Shown here: positions 1 through 8,004 of the stretch, in pieces
Numbering within the stretch: position 1 is the stretch's first letter
Layout of the letters: the number at the start of each line of letters is the position of its first letter
Assembly: GCF_009711135.1 (NCBI RefSeq)
Contig: NZ_WMIC01000001.1
Coordinates: forward strand, 682,001 to 746,000
DNA length: 64,000 nucleotides
Direction of reading: 5' to 3'
Source: Flavobacterium sp. LC2016-01
Lineage (GTDB): Bacteria > Bacteroidota > Bacteroidia > Flavobacteriales > Flavobacteriaceae
Notes under the pieces: generated by a model
Told to the model about the DNA's origin: nothing
Seen by the model: the letters and a program-made list of their open reading frames with translations, nothing else
Database searches by the model: none
Translations under genes and position numbers: made by a program

Positions 1-21
1 AACTGCGACTGAATACTAATT

Positions 22-495
22 TTACTGATGATGATAAGGTTCATTTCGTAAAATGGTAAATCCGCGGTACAATTGTTCAATAAAAAATAGTCGAACCATT
101 TGATGGGAAAACGTCATCAGCGAAAGCGAAATTTTTCCCTGCGCTTTGCTGTAAACCGTATCTGAAAACCCATAAGGACCGCCAATTACAAAAACAAGAG
201 TTTTGATTCCCGAATTCATTTTCTTTTGCAATTCTTCAGAGAAACCAACGCTGGAGAAGTTTTTCCCATTTTCATCCAATAAAATCAATTGATCGGTTGG
301 TGAAAGTTTCGACAGAATCAATTCGCCTTCTTTTTCTTTTTGCTGGCTTTCAGATAAGTTTTTTACGTTTTTGATATCCGGAATAATCTCCAAATCAAAT
401 TTGATGTAAAATGACAAACGTTTGGTATAATCGTCAATCAAAGTCTGAAGCGATTTATTATCTGTTTTGCCAATGGCGATAAGTTTGATGTTCAT
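22..495 (-). CDS. rlmH: 23S rRNA (pseudouridine-1915-N3)-methyltransferase RlmH
   Basis: Methylates pseudouridine 1915 in helix 69 of 23S rRNA on assembled 70S ribosomes, using S-adenosylmethionine. The 157-residue protein has the usual SPOUT-family length. The cofactor-binding GGPYG is at residues 105-109, and the C-terminus has the family ending around an EQLYRG block and a final YHH. The ATG start gives the normal N-terminus (MNIKLIAIGK). It lies 2 bases downstream of the small monooxygenase-like gene on the same strand, so the two are probably co-transcribed. The call is secure by sequence pattern. Confidence 0.96.
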   Translation of the reverse strand: MNIKLIAIGKTDNKSLQTLIDDYTKRLSFYIKFDLEIIPDIKNVKNLSESQQKEKEGELILSKLSPTDQLILLDENGKNFSSVGFSEELQKKMNSGIKTLVFVIGGPYGFSDTVYSKAQGKISLSLMTFSHQMVRLFFIEQLYRGFTILRNEPYHHQ

Positions 496-497
496 GT

Positions 498-800
498 CTA
501 TTTTTTATTTTCAAAAACCGTTTCAAAATGTTCTACAATTGGAAACGGTTCGTAATAATGATGCAAAATCTTTTTCCACTCCAAATACGCTTCAGAAGTT
601 CTGAAACCTATTGTATGATCTTCCAATGTATTCCAATCAACCAACAAAAGATATTTGTTTTCGACTTCAAGGCATTTCTCTAAACGATGCCCTAAATAAC
701 CTTCAATCGAAGAAATGTACTGACTTGCTTTTGCAAAATCATCTTCAAATTTTGAAGCTAATTCCGGTTTTATAAAAAGATAAACGGCTTCTAGAATCAT
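498..800 (-). CDS. Antibiotic biosynthesis monooxygenase-fold (ABM-like) protein
   Basis: A 100-residue cytosolic protein that looks like a dimeric alpha/beta-barrel of the ABM superfamily: a beta strand at the start (EAVYLFIKPE), a helix, then strands around LLLVDW and the helical HTIGFRTSEAYLEWKK segment. Family members are small monooxygenases, haem-degrading enzymes or proteins of unknown role, and nothing here identifies a substrate. It ends 2 bases before the rlmH start, so it is probably the first gene of a two-gene unit. Fold assignment is moderate; function is not known. Confidence 0.7.
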   Translation of the reverse strand: MILEAVYLFIKPELASKFEDDFAKASQYISSIEGYLGHRLEKCLEVENKYLLLVDWNTLEDHTIGFRTSEAYLEWKKILHHYYEPFPIVEHFETVFENKK

Positions 801-826
801 TTTAAACTCAATTTTATTTGCTTGAT

Positions 827-870
827 CTGCTAAATCTGCGGGAAAAATTATACTCTCGCAGATTTAGCGG
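827..870. repeat. Short palindromic intergenic repeat
   Basis: Two 14-base arms, CTGCTAAATCTGCG (827-840) and CGCAGATTTAGCGG (857-870), are inverted with one mismatch around a 16-base spacer. It sits between the adenosine deaminase 3' end and the monooxygenase-like gene. On the minus strand it could act as a terminator or mRNA-stabilising hairpin. I recall similar 'AATCTGC' palindromes as dispersed repeats in Flavobacterium, but this is the only copy seen here. Confidence 0.6.
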
Positions 871-892
871 ATTTGGCTGATTTTTATTTTTA

Positions 893-2308
893 TTAATTTT
901 TGGAGAGCTTCGCTTCAAAAGTTTTAAAACGATTATCAAGATCTTTAATCAATTGTTTTTTAACCGATTCATCCTGAATAAAACTATAATTGATGCTGTT
1001 ATAAACATATTTTTTTATTGTTGCATAGGAAACATCCTGATATCTTTTGGCTAATAAAACATATTGTTCTGTCATATTGCTTCTTAAAATTCCGGCGTCG
1101 TCTGTGCTGATTACAATTGGCACATTAAATTCTTTGTACAGCGTAAACGGATGTTTGTTTTCTTTTACTTTCAAAATAAACTCATTACTCGCTAAATTGA
1201 TTTCGATCGGAATATTGTTTTTTGACATGTATTTCAATAAATCATATGAATTTGCTTCGTAAGCAATGTCAACTCCGTGACCAATTCTGTTAGCGCCTGC
1301 AACATAAATCGCGTCGTTAATATGCCACGTTAAATCTTCCGGCTGAACCAAACCTAAAGTCAATTCGCCTGCATGAAGCGTGTATTTTACATCAGGAAAT
1401 TTATCGTGACAGTATTTAAACATCACCATATGCAACCAATAATCTTTCATCGAATTTTCGCCATGTTCTGGAGAAACGATATTGACACCCGCAGTCAATT
1501 TGCTTTCGTTTGAAGAAATAAAAGCAATAACCAGATTTTTAAACAAATCTACCGGTTCCATAAAACGAAGCACAAAATTTTGATAACGCATGGTGAATTT
1601 TTCGTCGTCAATTTTTAAGTCTTTATGAAGTTTTGCTAAGAAATTAGTATTGAAATCCTCGGCATATTTTTTAGCCTCTTTTTTCTGAAGCGATTTATAC
1701 AATTCGTCTAAAAGTTTCAAAACTGTTTTTTCATCTTTTTGAACAGAAGCCTGACGCAATTTCGAATTGAAATCAGTCAAATCAGAAACATTCATGTCAC
1801 ACGGAATTGTAGATAATTGTGTTTCAATATAACTTACGTTTTCGGCAATCGCACGTTTTTTTAATTCGAGCATTCCTTCTGCAAAATGACCTTGAATAGT
1901 CGGTTCGAATTTCATAAACGAATCAAAAAACTGATCGTCAGACGGAACTGAACCGTTATAATCTTTGATCGACCAAGTCTGCATAATTTGTTGTTGGTAA
2001 TACTCTAATTTTCCTTTTTCTTTAAGAGAGGAGAAGCTTTCCCAATTTCCTTTTTCAGGTTTTGTTTTCGAAACTGCCAAAGTTTCTAAATTCAGATAAA
2101 AGTCTTCTGAAATCGCTCTTTCTAATAGTGGTTCTGCGTAAATTGATCCTGAAAAATGGTGGTGTAAATCGCCTCCTTTTGGCATTTGTTGAAAAAAAGC
2201 GGTTAAGAGCGCTTCATTATTTCTGATTTTTTCTAAATAACTTTCAGCCGATTGAGAAAAGCCGATTTGTGCTATAAAAATACAGAAAAACGTAATTATC
2301 CTTGTCAT
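893..2308 (-). CDS. Secreted adenosine deaminase family protein
   Basis: Predicted metal-dependent deaminase converting adenosine to inosine. The 471 residues begin with a signal peptide (MTRIITFFCIFIAQIGFSQS), so it probably works in the periplasm or outside. Zinc ligands are visible as H49 and H51 in DLHHHFSGS, followed later by the HAGE helix, the GHGVD segment and STDDAG near residue 400, all in the order expected for adenosine deaminases. It is longer than cytosolic Add (about 330 residues) because of an N-terminal helical region, resembling the ADGF/secreted type. A TAnnTTTG element lies just upstream. Together with the separated 5'-nucleotidase at 29960-31702 it suggests extracellular nucleotide salvage (inference). 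Confidence 0.88.
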   Translation of the reverse strand: MTRIITFFCIFIAQIGFSQSAESYLEKIRNNEALLTAFFQQMPKGGDLHHHFSGSIYAEPLLERAISEDFYLNLETLAVSKTKPEKGNWESFSSLKEKGKLEYYQQQIMQTWSIKDYNGSVPSDDQFFDSFMKFEPTIQGHFAEGMLELKKRAIAENVSYIETQLSTIPCDMNVSDLTDFNSKLRQASVQKDEKTVLKLLDELYKSLQKKEAKKYAEDFNTNFLAKLHKDLKIDDEKFTMRYQNFVLRFMEPVDLFKNLVIAFISSNESKLTAGVNIVSPEHGENSMKDYWLHMVMFKYCHDKFPDVKYTLHAGELTLGLVQPEDLTWHINDAIYVAGANRIGHGVDIAYEANSYDLLKYMSKNNIPIEINLASNEFILKVKENKHPFTLYKEFNVPIVISTDDAGILRSNMTEQYVLLAKRYQDVSYATIKKYVYNSINYSFIQDESVKKQLIKDLDNRFKTFEAKLSKN

Positions 2309-2329
2309 ACTCTAAGTTTAAATTACATG

Positions 2330-2337
2330 CAAATGTA
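2330..2337 (-). promoter_or_regulatory. Putative -7 element for the adenosine deaminase gene
   Basis: On the minus strand this reads TACATTTG, matching the flavobacterial -7 consensus TAnnTTTG, 21 bases before the start codon. No clear TTG -33 element was found, so it is tentative. Confidence 0.45.
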
Positions 2338-2380
2338 AGGCTTTTCGAGGAGATTTGAAAATTGAATTTCTTTGCGTTGA

Positions 2381-2506
2381 TTTTAACCGCAAAGAACGCA
2401 AGGTTTTATTATCTGCTAGACTTAATAAAAAACGCAAAGTTCGCAAAGCTTTGTCTAAAAAACTTTGCGAACTTTGTGTAATCCTTTGTGTGCTTTGCGG
2501 TTAAAA
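2381..2506. repeat. Nested palindromic repeat (AACCGCAAAG family)
   Basis: The outer arms TTTTAACCGCAAAG (2381-2394) and its exact complement (2493-2506) enclose a second perfect pair, CAAAGTTCGCAAAG (2435-2448) and CTTTGCGAACTTTG (2463-2476). The whole forms a cruciform-like nested hairpin in the gap between the adenosine deaminase and GNAT genes. I recall closely similar sequences as dispersed intergenic repeats in Flavobacterium (knowledge, not searched). Confidence 0.75.
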
Positions 2507-2510
2507 AAAC

Positions 2511-2546
2511 CTTAGAATCTTAGCAACTCAGAACCTTAGTATCTTT
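2511..2546. repeat. Dispersed CTTAGAATCTTAGCAACT phrase, copy 1
   Basis: An imperfect tandem of a CTTAG-type phrase directly next to the nested palindrome. The same phrase with few changes recurs at 63151-63187, and a related TCTAA-type tandem occurs at 6594-6631. Confidence 0.55.
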
Positions 2547-2829
2547 AAGAAAAAAGTACATCATGAATGTCTTCAACTTTATCAAAAACGCTTTTTGCAA
2601 AAGGACAAAGCGGAATAATTTTTAAGTTGTTTGCTCTCGCATATTCAACGGCTGCCATAACCAATTTTTTTCCGACACCTTTTCCGTTAAATTCTTCGTT
2701 GACTTCTGTATGGTCTATGATGAATTTTGAATCTCCGGCCCAGGTGTAAGTCATTTTTCCAGCTTGTTTTCCGTCTTCTACAGCTTCAAAATATCCTCTT
2801 CTTGTATCGTTTATTTGTTGAATTTCCAT
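2545..2829 (-). CDS. Small GNAT-fold N-acetyltransferase (YjdJ/Acetyltransf_CG type)
   Basis: A 94-residue cytosolic protein of the short GNAT class that consists of the acetyl-CoA-binding core only. Residues around FNGKGVGKKLVMAAVEYARANNLK form the pyrophosphate-binding loop and following helix, and PLCPFAKSVFDK is the typical C-terminal motif. The substrate is unknown. It is the last gene of a minus-strand operon after pirin and OsmC, with 5 bases between it and osmC. Operon partners linked to redox or organic-peroxide stress suggest a stress role (inference). Confidence 0.85.
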   Translation of the reverse strand: MEIQQINDTRRGYFEAVEDGKQAGKMTYTWAGDSKFIIDHTEVNEEFNGKGVGKKLVMAAVEYARANNLKIIPLCPFAKSVFDKVEDIHDVLFS

Positions 2830-2834
2830 GTTAA

Positions 2835-3230
2835 TTATATTAGTGTCGTTTTAATTTCTATTGAATGCATTAATGTTTTATGAATTGGACAGCTGTTGGC
2901 AATGGTTTCCAATCTTTGTTTTTGCGTTTCGTCTACTTCTCCGATTACTTCAATTCTTCTGGTAAATGAGGTACAATTTCGTTCTGAATCTCTTTCAAAA
3001 TCAATTTTGATATTGATTTCTTCGACGTTCCATTGCTTGCGATTAATGTACATTCTTAAAGTAATTAATGTGCAAGATGCTAATGATGAAGCCAAAAGTT
3101 CTGTCGGATTAAGCCCTAAATTTTTTCCTCCAATTTCTTGAGGTTCATCAGAAATCAAAACATTTCCGCTTGCTGATGTGATTTCCGTACGATACAAACG
3201 TGTATCTATTTTTGCTGAAATTGTTTGCAT
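2835..3230 (-). CDS. OsmC family peroxiredoxin-like protein
   Basis: A 131-residue OsmC/Ohr-family protein; members reduce organic hydroperoxides using two cysteines. The two cysteines are visible in the right contexts: SLASCTLITLRMYINRK (the long central helix) and ANSCPIHKTLMHSIEI near the C-terminus. The motif GGKNLGLNPTELLASSLASC is characteristic of the YhfA/OsmC branch. The gene starts 3 bases after the end of the pirin gene, so translation is probably coupled. Confidence 0.92.
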   Translation of the reverse strand: MQTISAKIDTRLYRTEITSASGNVLISDEPQEIGGKNLGLNPTELLASSLASCTLITLRMYINRKQWNVEEINIKIDFERDSERNCTSFTRRIEVIGEVDETQKQRLETIANSCPIHKTLMHSIEIKTTLI

Positions 3231-3233
3231 GAG

Positions 3234-4115
3234 TTATTTGATTCTAGGTTCTGGTAATGGCACAAATTCGGTTTCGCCTGGAACTTTCGGGAAAGTCTGT
3301 GCTGTCCAGTCTGTTTTGGCTTTTTCGATTAGATTTTTATCTGAAGAAACAAAATTCCAAAAGATAAAATGTTCTTCAGGAAACGGCTGTCCTCCGAAGA
3401 TATAAACCGTTGAGTTTTCAGAAATTTCAAATTCACAAAGCGTACTGTCGTTTGTAATTAAAATCTGTTTCGGATCGTAAACGTGTTCACCGCTTTTAAT
3501 ACTTCCTTCCAAAATATACAAACCGCTTTCGCCGAATAAATCCTTACCAATATTAATTTTCTTCGCTTCCTCGCTTTTAATTTCAATAAAATAAAGCGGA
3601 CTGTAAACAGGAACCGGCGATTTTTTTCCAAAAGCTTCTCCTGCAATTAATTTGTATGAAACGCCGTCTTCTTCCCAAGCCGGAATATCATCAGCTTCAA
3701 CATGCGTAAAATTCGGATCCATTTGCTCCAATTCTTTTGGTAGTGCCACCCAAATCTGTAACCCGTGAAGCATTTTGTCTGAACGTCTTAAATATTCAGG
3801 CGTTCTTTCAGAATGCACAATTCCTTTTCCGGCCGTCATCCAGTTTACGGCGCCCGGTTTTATTTCTAATTCTGTTCCCAAACTATCGCGGTGCATAATG
3901 CTTCCTTCAAACAAAAAAGTCAATGTTGAAAGTCCAATATGCGGATGTGACGGAACATCCATATTTTCATGGTCACTTAAATGCGCAGGTCCCATATGAT
4001 CGATAAATACAAAGGGTCCAACGGCTCTTTTTTCACGGAAAGGCAATAAACGTCCAACCATAAAATTGCCAATATTGGCAGCACGTTCTTCGATAATTAA
4101 ACTGATATTTGACAT
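3234..4115 (-). CDS. Pirin family protein
   Basis: A 293-residue bicupin of the pirin family; members are iron-binding proteins that act as quercetin 2,3-dioxygenases or redox-sensitive cofactors. The four metal ligands fit H57 and H59 (SHPHIGLST), H101 and E103 (IVHSERTP). The C-terminal cupin carries the family motif GGQPFPEE. It is the first gene of an operon with osmC and a small GNAT, and a minus-strand TAATTTTG element lies 25 bases upstream. The biological substrate is not evident. Confidence 0.93.
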   Translation of the reverse strand: MSNISLIIEERAANIGNFMVGRLLPFREKRAVGPFVFIDHMGPAHLSDHENMDVPSHPHIGLSTLTFLFEGSIMHRDSLGTELEIKPGAVNWMTAGKGIVHSERTPEYLRRSDKMLHGLQIWVALPKELEQMDPNFTHVEADDIPAWEEDGVSYKLIAGEAFGKKSPVPVYSPLYFIEIKSEEAKKINIGKDLFGESGLYILEGSIKSGEHVYDPKQILITNDSTLCEFEISENSTVYIFGGQPFPEEHFIFWNFVSSDKNLIEKAKTDWTAQTFPKVPGETEFVPLPEPRIK

Positions 4116-4140
4116 GTGGTATTTTGATTTGATTTGAAAA

Positions 4141-4148
4141 CAAAATTA
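4141..4148 (-). promoter_or_regulatory. Putative -7 element for the pirin-osmC-GNAT operon
   Basis: Reads TAATTTTG on the minus strand, matching TAnnTTTG, with its 3' end 25 bases from the pirin start codon. A -33 TTG at the right distance is not obvious. Confidence 0.45.
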
Positions 4149-4264
4149 CAGTGGTGATAGAAATCTGTAACTTAATTTAGATTAAGAAAAATTGTTTTTG
4201 GTAATATCTATAAAAGTAAGGAAAATGTCGAATAATTCAAATGCTTCTTTTTTATCCAATTCTA

Positions 4265-4370
4265 TTTGTCATTCCGAGGAACGAGGAATCTCTGCAAGTA
4301 ACTCCGCAATCTAAAGTATCAATCTTTGTCGAGCTTCTCGCGGAGATTCCTCGTTCCTCGGAATGACAAA
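4265..4370. repeat. Large perfect inverted repeat (GTCATTCCGAGGAACGAGGA family)
   Basis: A perfect 28-base inverted repeat: arm 4265-4292 starts TTTGTCATTCCGAGGAACGA and is exactly complemented at 4343-4370, with a 50-base spacer holding further short palindromic pieces (GAGCTTCTCG). It lies between the pirin promoter region and the AlkD-like gene 3' end. The spacer plus right arm is related to the partial element at 43771-43816, so this is a dispersed, MITE/REP-like family. It may also terminate the AlkD-like transcript. Confidence 0.85.
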
Positions 4371-4392
4371 AAAATACGAGAATTTATTTCAT

Positions 4393-5493
4393 TTAATCAA
4401 TCAATTCAAATTCCAAAACCTCACTTTCAGTTCCATTAATAATAATCGACAATTGATGAATTCCCGTATGGAAAACTCTCGTTGTAATTAACTTAAAAGA
4501 TTGATTTCTGTCTACTTTAATCAATTGGTTCGGTTGATAAATTTTCTCACTGATTTTAAAGACTTTTTTCGCCAAATGTCCTTTTGCTTTTTTGTAATGA
4601 ACGGCATATTCTAAACGAATCGTTTTAGCTGCTGAATTTTTATTATTTAAATGAAATTGAAACTGCAAATAATCGCCAATTTTTACAGTTGGTGTTTTGA
4701 TTTCAAATGACGAAAGTTCAATATTGGTACTTTCTAAGCCATAATGACTCAGAATTTCTGGATGACCTTGTTTTAATAAAGTTCTGCACCCGTGTTTTAT
4801 AATTCCATCTGTTTCTTTGCTGTGACCTTTCCATCTATTGGCAATTTCTAATACAATCTGCGGATTATCTTTTACAATATCATTTAAGTTATTGGCAACA
4901 CTTCTACGGACATATTCTGATGGATCGTTTTTTAAATTCTCCAAAATAGGAAGAATAGAAGTAGGGTCTTTTTTAAGAAACGGAATCGCCATTGCCCACG
5001 GTAATCTTGGGCGTGAACCCTCACTGGACAATCTTCTAACATGATGATTTTCGTGCAGAGACCATTTGGTCATTTCATCAATCATTTGTTCTTTATACTT
5101 TAAAATAAAAGGACGAACGGCAAATTCACAGCTTATAAATTGTGTGATGGAAACAAAGGCTTTCGCCGAAGTTTTAAAATCGTCTAAACCGTACATTTCA
5201 ATATAATCAGCAAAAAAGATGAAAGCCAGATTGCTGTCTGCAAAATTGTTTTTCTTCAAATTTTTAATGATCTTATCAATTAGAGAAACGGCTTCAGGGA
5301 AATTTTGAGGCATAAATTGATGAAAAACTACTGTGGTGTGTTTCATTCTTTCTTTCCATTCTTTTTGCGCAAAATCGCCTTCGTAAATGGCTTCGATAAA
5401 TTTTTGTTTGTTGAATGTTGGATGTACTTCGGCGACAGCCTGACTAAATTTTTCGTAAAAAGAAACCGAATAAATATCTTTAATTAATCCCAT
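4393..5493 (-). CDS. DNA alkylation repair protein, AlkD-like HEAT-repeat family
   Basis: A 366-residue protein built of helical HEAT-like repeats. The family signature HENHHVRRLSSEGSRPRLPW lies in the middle, and SEYVRRSVANNLNDI follows. AlkD-type glycosylases excise N3- and N7-alkylated purines without base flipping. The C-terminal 100 residues look like a beta-sandwich extension (VKIGDYLQFQFHLNNK onward), as is common in this longer branch. A minus-strand TATCTTTG element (5514-5521) lies 20 bases before the start. No operon partner is evident; the gene is flanked by the large inverted repeat and the divergent nadC. Confidence 0.88.
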   Translation of the reverse strand: MGLIKDIYSVSFYEKFSQAVAEVHPTFNKQKFIEAIYEGDFAQKEWKERMKHTTVVFHQFMPQNFPEAVSLIDKIIKNLKKNNFADSNLAFIFFADYIEMYGLDDFKTSAKAFVSITQFISCEFAVRPFILKYKEQMIDEMTKWSLHENHHVRRLSSEGSRPRLPWAMAIPFLKKDPTSILPILENLKNDPSEYVRRSVANNLNDIVKDNPQIVLEIANRWKGHSKETDGIIKHGCRTLLKQGHPEILSHYGLESTNIELSSFEIKTPTVKIGDYLQFQFHLNNKNSAAKTIRLEYAVHYKKAKGHLAKKVFKISEKIYQPNQLIKVDRNQSFKLITTRVFHTGIHQLSIIINGTESEVLEFELID

Positions 5494-5513
5494 GATTTTG
5501 TTTGAATGAACCT

Positions 5514-5521
5514 CAAAGATA
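5514..5521 (-). promoter_or_regulatory. Putative -7 element for the AlkD-like gene
   Basis: Reads TATCTTTG on the minus strand (TAnnTTTG consensus), 20 bases upstream of the start codon. The -33 element is unclear. Confidence 0.45.
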
Positions 5522-5695
5522 TTTAATTGAACGCTTATTAAGGGAGTAAGTTTTGTTAAGAATTGTAACTTTTTTTTCTAAATATCTTAATGGTTAAAAA
5601 AGAAAACTTTAATGTTTTGAAAAATTTTTCATGTTAAGTAAACTTTCAAATCCATAAAATATATCCTAATTTAGCATATTATTAAAAACAGAAAA

Positions 5696-6553
5696 ATGAT
5701 AAGCGAAGCGCAATTTCAGGCAGAATTACAACTTTTGATAAGCAATGCCATAAGAGAAGATGTTGGCCCGGGCGATTACAGTTCGTTGGCTTGTATTCCT
5801 GATACAGCACATGGCCAGGCCAAATTATTAGTAAAAGATCAGGGAATTATTGCTGGTGTTGCCTTGGCGAAAATGATTTTCGAATTTGTTGACCCAAAGC
5901 TAAAAATAAAGACTTTTATCGAAGACGGAACACATGTAGAATATGGCGATATCGTTTTTGAGGTTTCCGGAAGTTCACAGTCTATTTTAAAAGCCGAAAG
6001 AGTAGTTTTGAATACCATGCAGCGTATGTCAGCCATTGCTACAAAAACTCATCACTTGATGCAGCTTTTAGAAGGAACAGGTGCTAAAATATTAGATACA
6101 CGTAAAACAACGCCAAATTTCAGAGCAGCTGAAAAATGGGCAGTAAAAATTGGCGGAGGCGAAAATCATCGTTATGCTTTGTACGATATGATTATGCTGA
6201 AAGATAATCATATTGATTTTGCTGGCGGAATTACACTTGCGATAAAGAAAACCAAAGAGTATTTAAAAGCCAATAATTTAGATTTAAAGATTATTGTTGA
6301 AGCAAGAAACCTTGATGAAATTCGCGAAATATTATTAAGCGATGGCGTTCACAGAATTTTGATCGATAACTTTAATTATGAAGATACTAAAAAGGCTGTG
6401 GATTTAATTGGTAAAAAATGTCAGACCGAATCTTCAGGAAATATCAACGAAAAAACGATTCACGGGTATGGACTTTGCGGTGTAAATTATATATCGTCCG
6501 GAGCTTTAACGCATTCTGTTTATAACATGGATTTGAGTTTGAAAGCTTTTTAA
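5696..6553 (+). CDS. nadC: Nicotinate-nucleotide pyrophosphorylase (carboxylating)
   Basis: Quinolinate phosphoribosyltransferase of NAD synthesis: quinolinate plus PRPP gives nicotinate mononucleotide, CO2 and pyrophosphate. The 285 residues have normal length. Diagnostic stretches are TRKTTPNFRAAEKWAVKIGG, then GGENHRYALYDMIMLKDNHI, EARNLDE and the terminal SSGALTHSVYNMDLSLK. The ATG start follows AAACAGAAAA without a Shine-Dalgarno sequence, as is usual in this phylum. A weak TAATTTAG (5667-5674) upstream is one base off the -7 consensus. No nadA or nadB is adjacent. Confidence 0.97.
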   Translation: MISEAQFQAELQLLISNAIREDVGPGDYSSLACIPDTAHGQAKLLVKDQGIIAGVALAKMIFEFVDPKLKIKTFIEDGTHVEYGDIVFEVSGSSQSILKAERVVLNTMQRMSAIATKTHHLMQLLEGTGAKILDTRKTTPNFRAAEKWAVKIGGGENHRYALYDMIMLKDNHIDFAGGITLAIKKTKEYLKANNLDLKIIVEARNLDEIREILLSDGVHRILIDNFNYEDTKKAVDLIGKKCQTESSGNINEKTIHGYGLCGVNYISSGALTHSVYNMDLSLKAF

Positions 6554-6593
6554 TAATTATAAAATATTAATTATCAATTGTTAGCATTGAAAT

Positions 6594-6631
6594 TCTAAGA
6601 AGTCTAATGATCTAAAAGGTCTAAAATCTAA
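6594..6631. repeat. TCTAA-type tandem phrase
   Basis: Five imperfect copies of a short TCTAAnA phrase in the 84-base gap between nadC and the BrkB gene. It resembles, in the opposite orientation, the CTTAG-type phrases at 2511 and 63151, so it may belong to the same dispersed family. Confidence 0.4.
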
Positions 6632-6637
6632 AAATAT

Positions 6638-7561
6638 ATGTCGCAAGAGATAGAAGCTCGGATTGAGAAATTGCCTGTAGTGCGCACTTTAGCCCGACTT
6701 TTAAAGAAAATAAAATTGCCTTGGCTGGAAGGTTTTTCGTTGTATGATTTGATCGAAATGTACGTTATCGGTATTATTGACGGTGCATTCTCCTATCATG
6801 CAAGCGCTGTTTCTTTTAGTTTTTTTATGGCTTTATTTCCCTTTGCCTTATTTATTTTAAACTTAATTCCGTTTATCCCAATCGATAATTTTCAGGAAGA
6901 TTTTCTTCAGTTTGTGCAGCAGGGAGTTCCTCCAAATACGTACGATGCCATCAGTAAAATTATCAGCGATATTTTGAATAATAGTCATTCGGGATTATTG
7001 TCAACTGGTTTTTTTCTGTCCATATTTTTAATGGCAAATGGAATCAACGGAATTTTGAGTGGTTTCGAATCTTCAAAACATGTTTTTGACAAGCGTGGGT
7101 TTTTACATCAATATTTGGTGGCGCTGGCAATCTCACTTGTAATGACTATAATATTGTTTGTAACGGTGGCAACCATTGTCGTTTTTGAGGTATTTATTCA
7201 AAAAACAATCATTCAGGATGTGTTGAGTGATCGTATTCCACTGATTATTTTAGGCCGATATTTGTTTGTTCTTTTAATGATTTTGATAACATCCTCAATA
7301 TTATTGCGTTATGGAACTAAACAGTACAATAAAGTGCCTTTTATAAGCATCGGTTCTGTTTTTACGACGGTATTAATTGTTATATCTTCGTTCTTTTTTG
7401 GGATTTGGGTTATAAAATTCTCAAAATATAACGAACTTTATGGTTCTATTGGCACATTATTAATTCTAATGTTTTACATTTGGATTAACTGTATGATTCT
7501 GCTTTTAGGGTTCGAATTGAATGCTACTATCAGAAAATTAAAACAAAAAAAAATAAAATAA
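6638..7561 (+). CDS. YihY/virulence factor BrkB family inner-membrane protein
   Basis: A 307-residue integral membrane protein with about six hydrophobic segments, beginning after a cytosolic stretch of about 45 residues. The family feature SYHASAVSFSFFMALFPFALF lies in the first membrane region; GILSGFESSKHVFDKRGFLHQYLVAL and the C-terminal YGSIGTLLILMFYIWINCMILLLGFELNA are typical BrkB blocks. The family was once mistaken for RNase BN; its function is not settled. It ends 1 base before the DUF2147 gene, so the two probably form an operon with the beta-lactamase. Confidence 0.92.
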   Translation: MSQEIEARIEKLPVVRTLARLLKKIKLPWLEGFSLYDLIEMYVIGIIDGAFSYHASAVSFSFFMALFPFALFILNLIPFIPIDNFQEDFLQFVQQGVPPNTYDAISKIISDILNNSHSGLLSTGFFLSIFLMANGINGILSGFESSKHVFDKRGFLHQYLVALAISLVMTIILFVTVATIVVFEVFIQKTIIQDVLSDRIPLIILGRYLFVLLMILITSSILLRYGTKQYNKVPFISIGSVFTTVLIVISSFFFGIWVIKFSKYNELYGSIGTLLILMFYIWINCMILLLGFELNATIRKLKQKKIK

Positions 7562-7562
7562 T

Positions 7563-7988
7563 ATGAAAAATTGGATGTTAGCGATTGGTGTTTTCTTCTT
7601 AGCAATCAGTATGCAAGGGCAAAGCGTAATTGGAAAATGGAAAACGATTGATGATGAAACAGGTGAAGCAAAATCTGTTGTTGAAGTTTACGAGAAATCA
7701 GGAAAAATATACGGTAAAATAGTAGAAATACTTCGTGAAAATCATAAAAAAGATGTTTGTTCTAAATGTGATGGTGCAGAAAAAAACAAACCAATTTTAG
7801 GAATGGTGATTATAAATGGTCTTAAAAAAGAGGGAAGCGAATATAACGACGGAACTATTTTAGATCCTACAAACGGTAAAAAATACAAGTGTTATATTAC
7901 TTTAGAATCTGCTGATAAATTAAAGCTTCGCGGTTATGTTGGAATTTCTTTAATGGGAAGAACACAATACTGGACACGAGTGAAATAA
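7563..7988 (+). CDS. DUF2147 domain-containing exported protein
   Basis: A 141-residue protein with a signal peptide (MKNWMLAIGVFFLAISMQGQS), then the DUF2147 pattern: IGKWKTIDDETGEAKSVVEV, a CSKCDG pair of cysteines, LDPTNGKKYKCYITLE and the ending GRTQYWTRV. The fold is a small calycin-like beta barrel, likely periplasmic. Its role is unknown. It starts one base after the BrkB gene and is 16 bases before the metallo-beta-lactamase, which suggests a shared transcript. Confidence 0.9.
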   Translation: MKNWMLAIGVFFLAISMQGQSVIGKWKTIDDETGEAKSVVEVYEKSGKIYGKIVEILRENHKKDVCSKCDGAEKNKPILGMVIINGLKKEGSEYNDGTILDPTNGKKYKCYITLESADKLKLRGYVGISLMGRTQYWTRVK

Positions 7989-8004
7989 TTAATTAAAATA
8001 CTAA

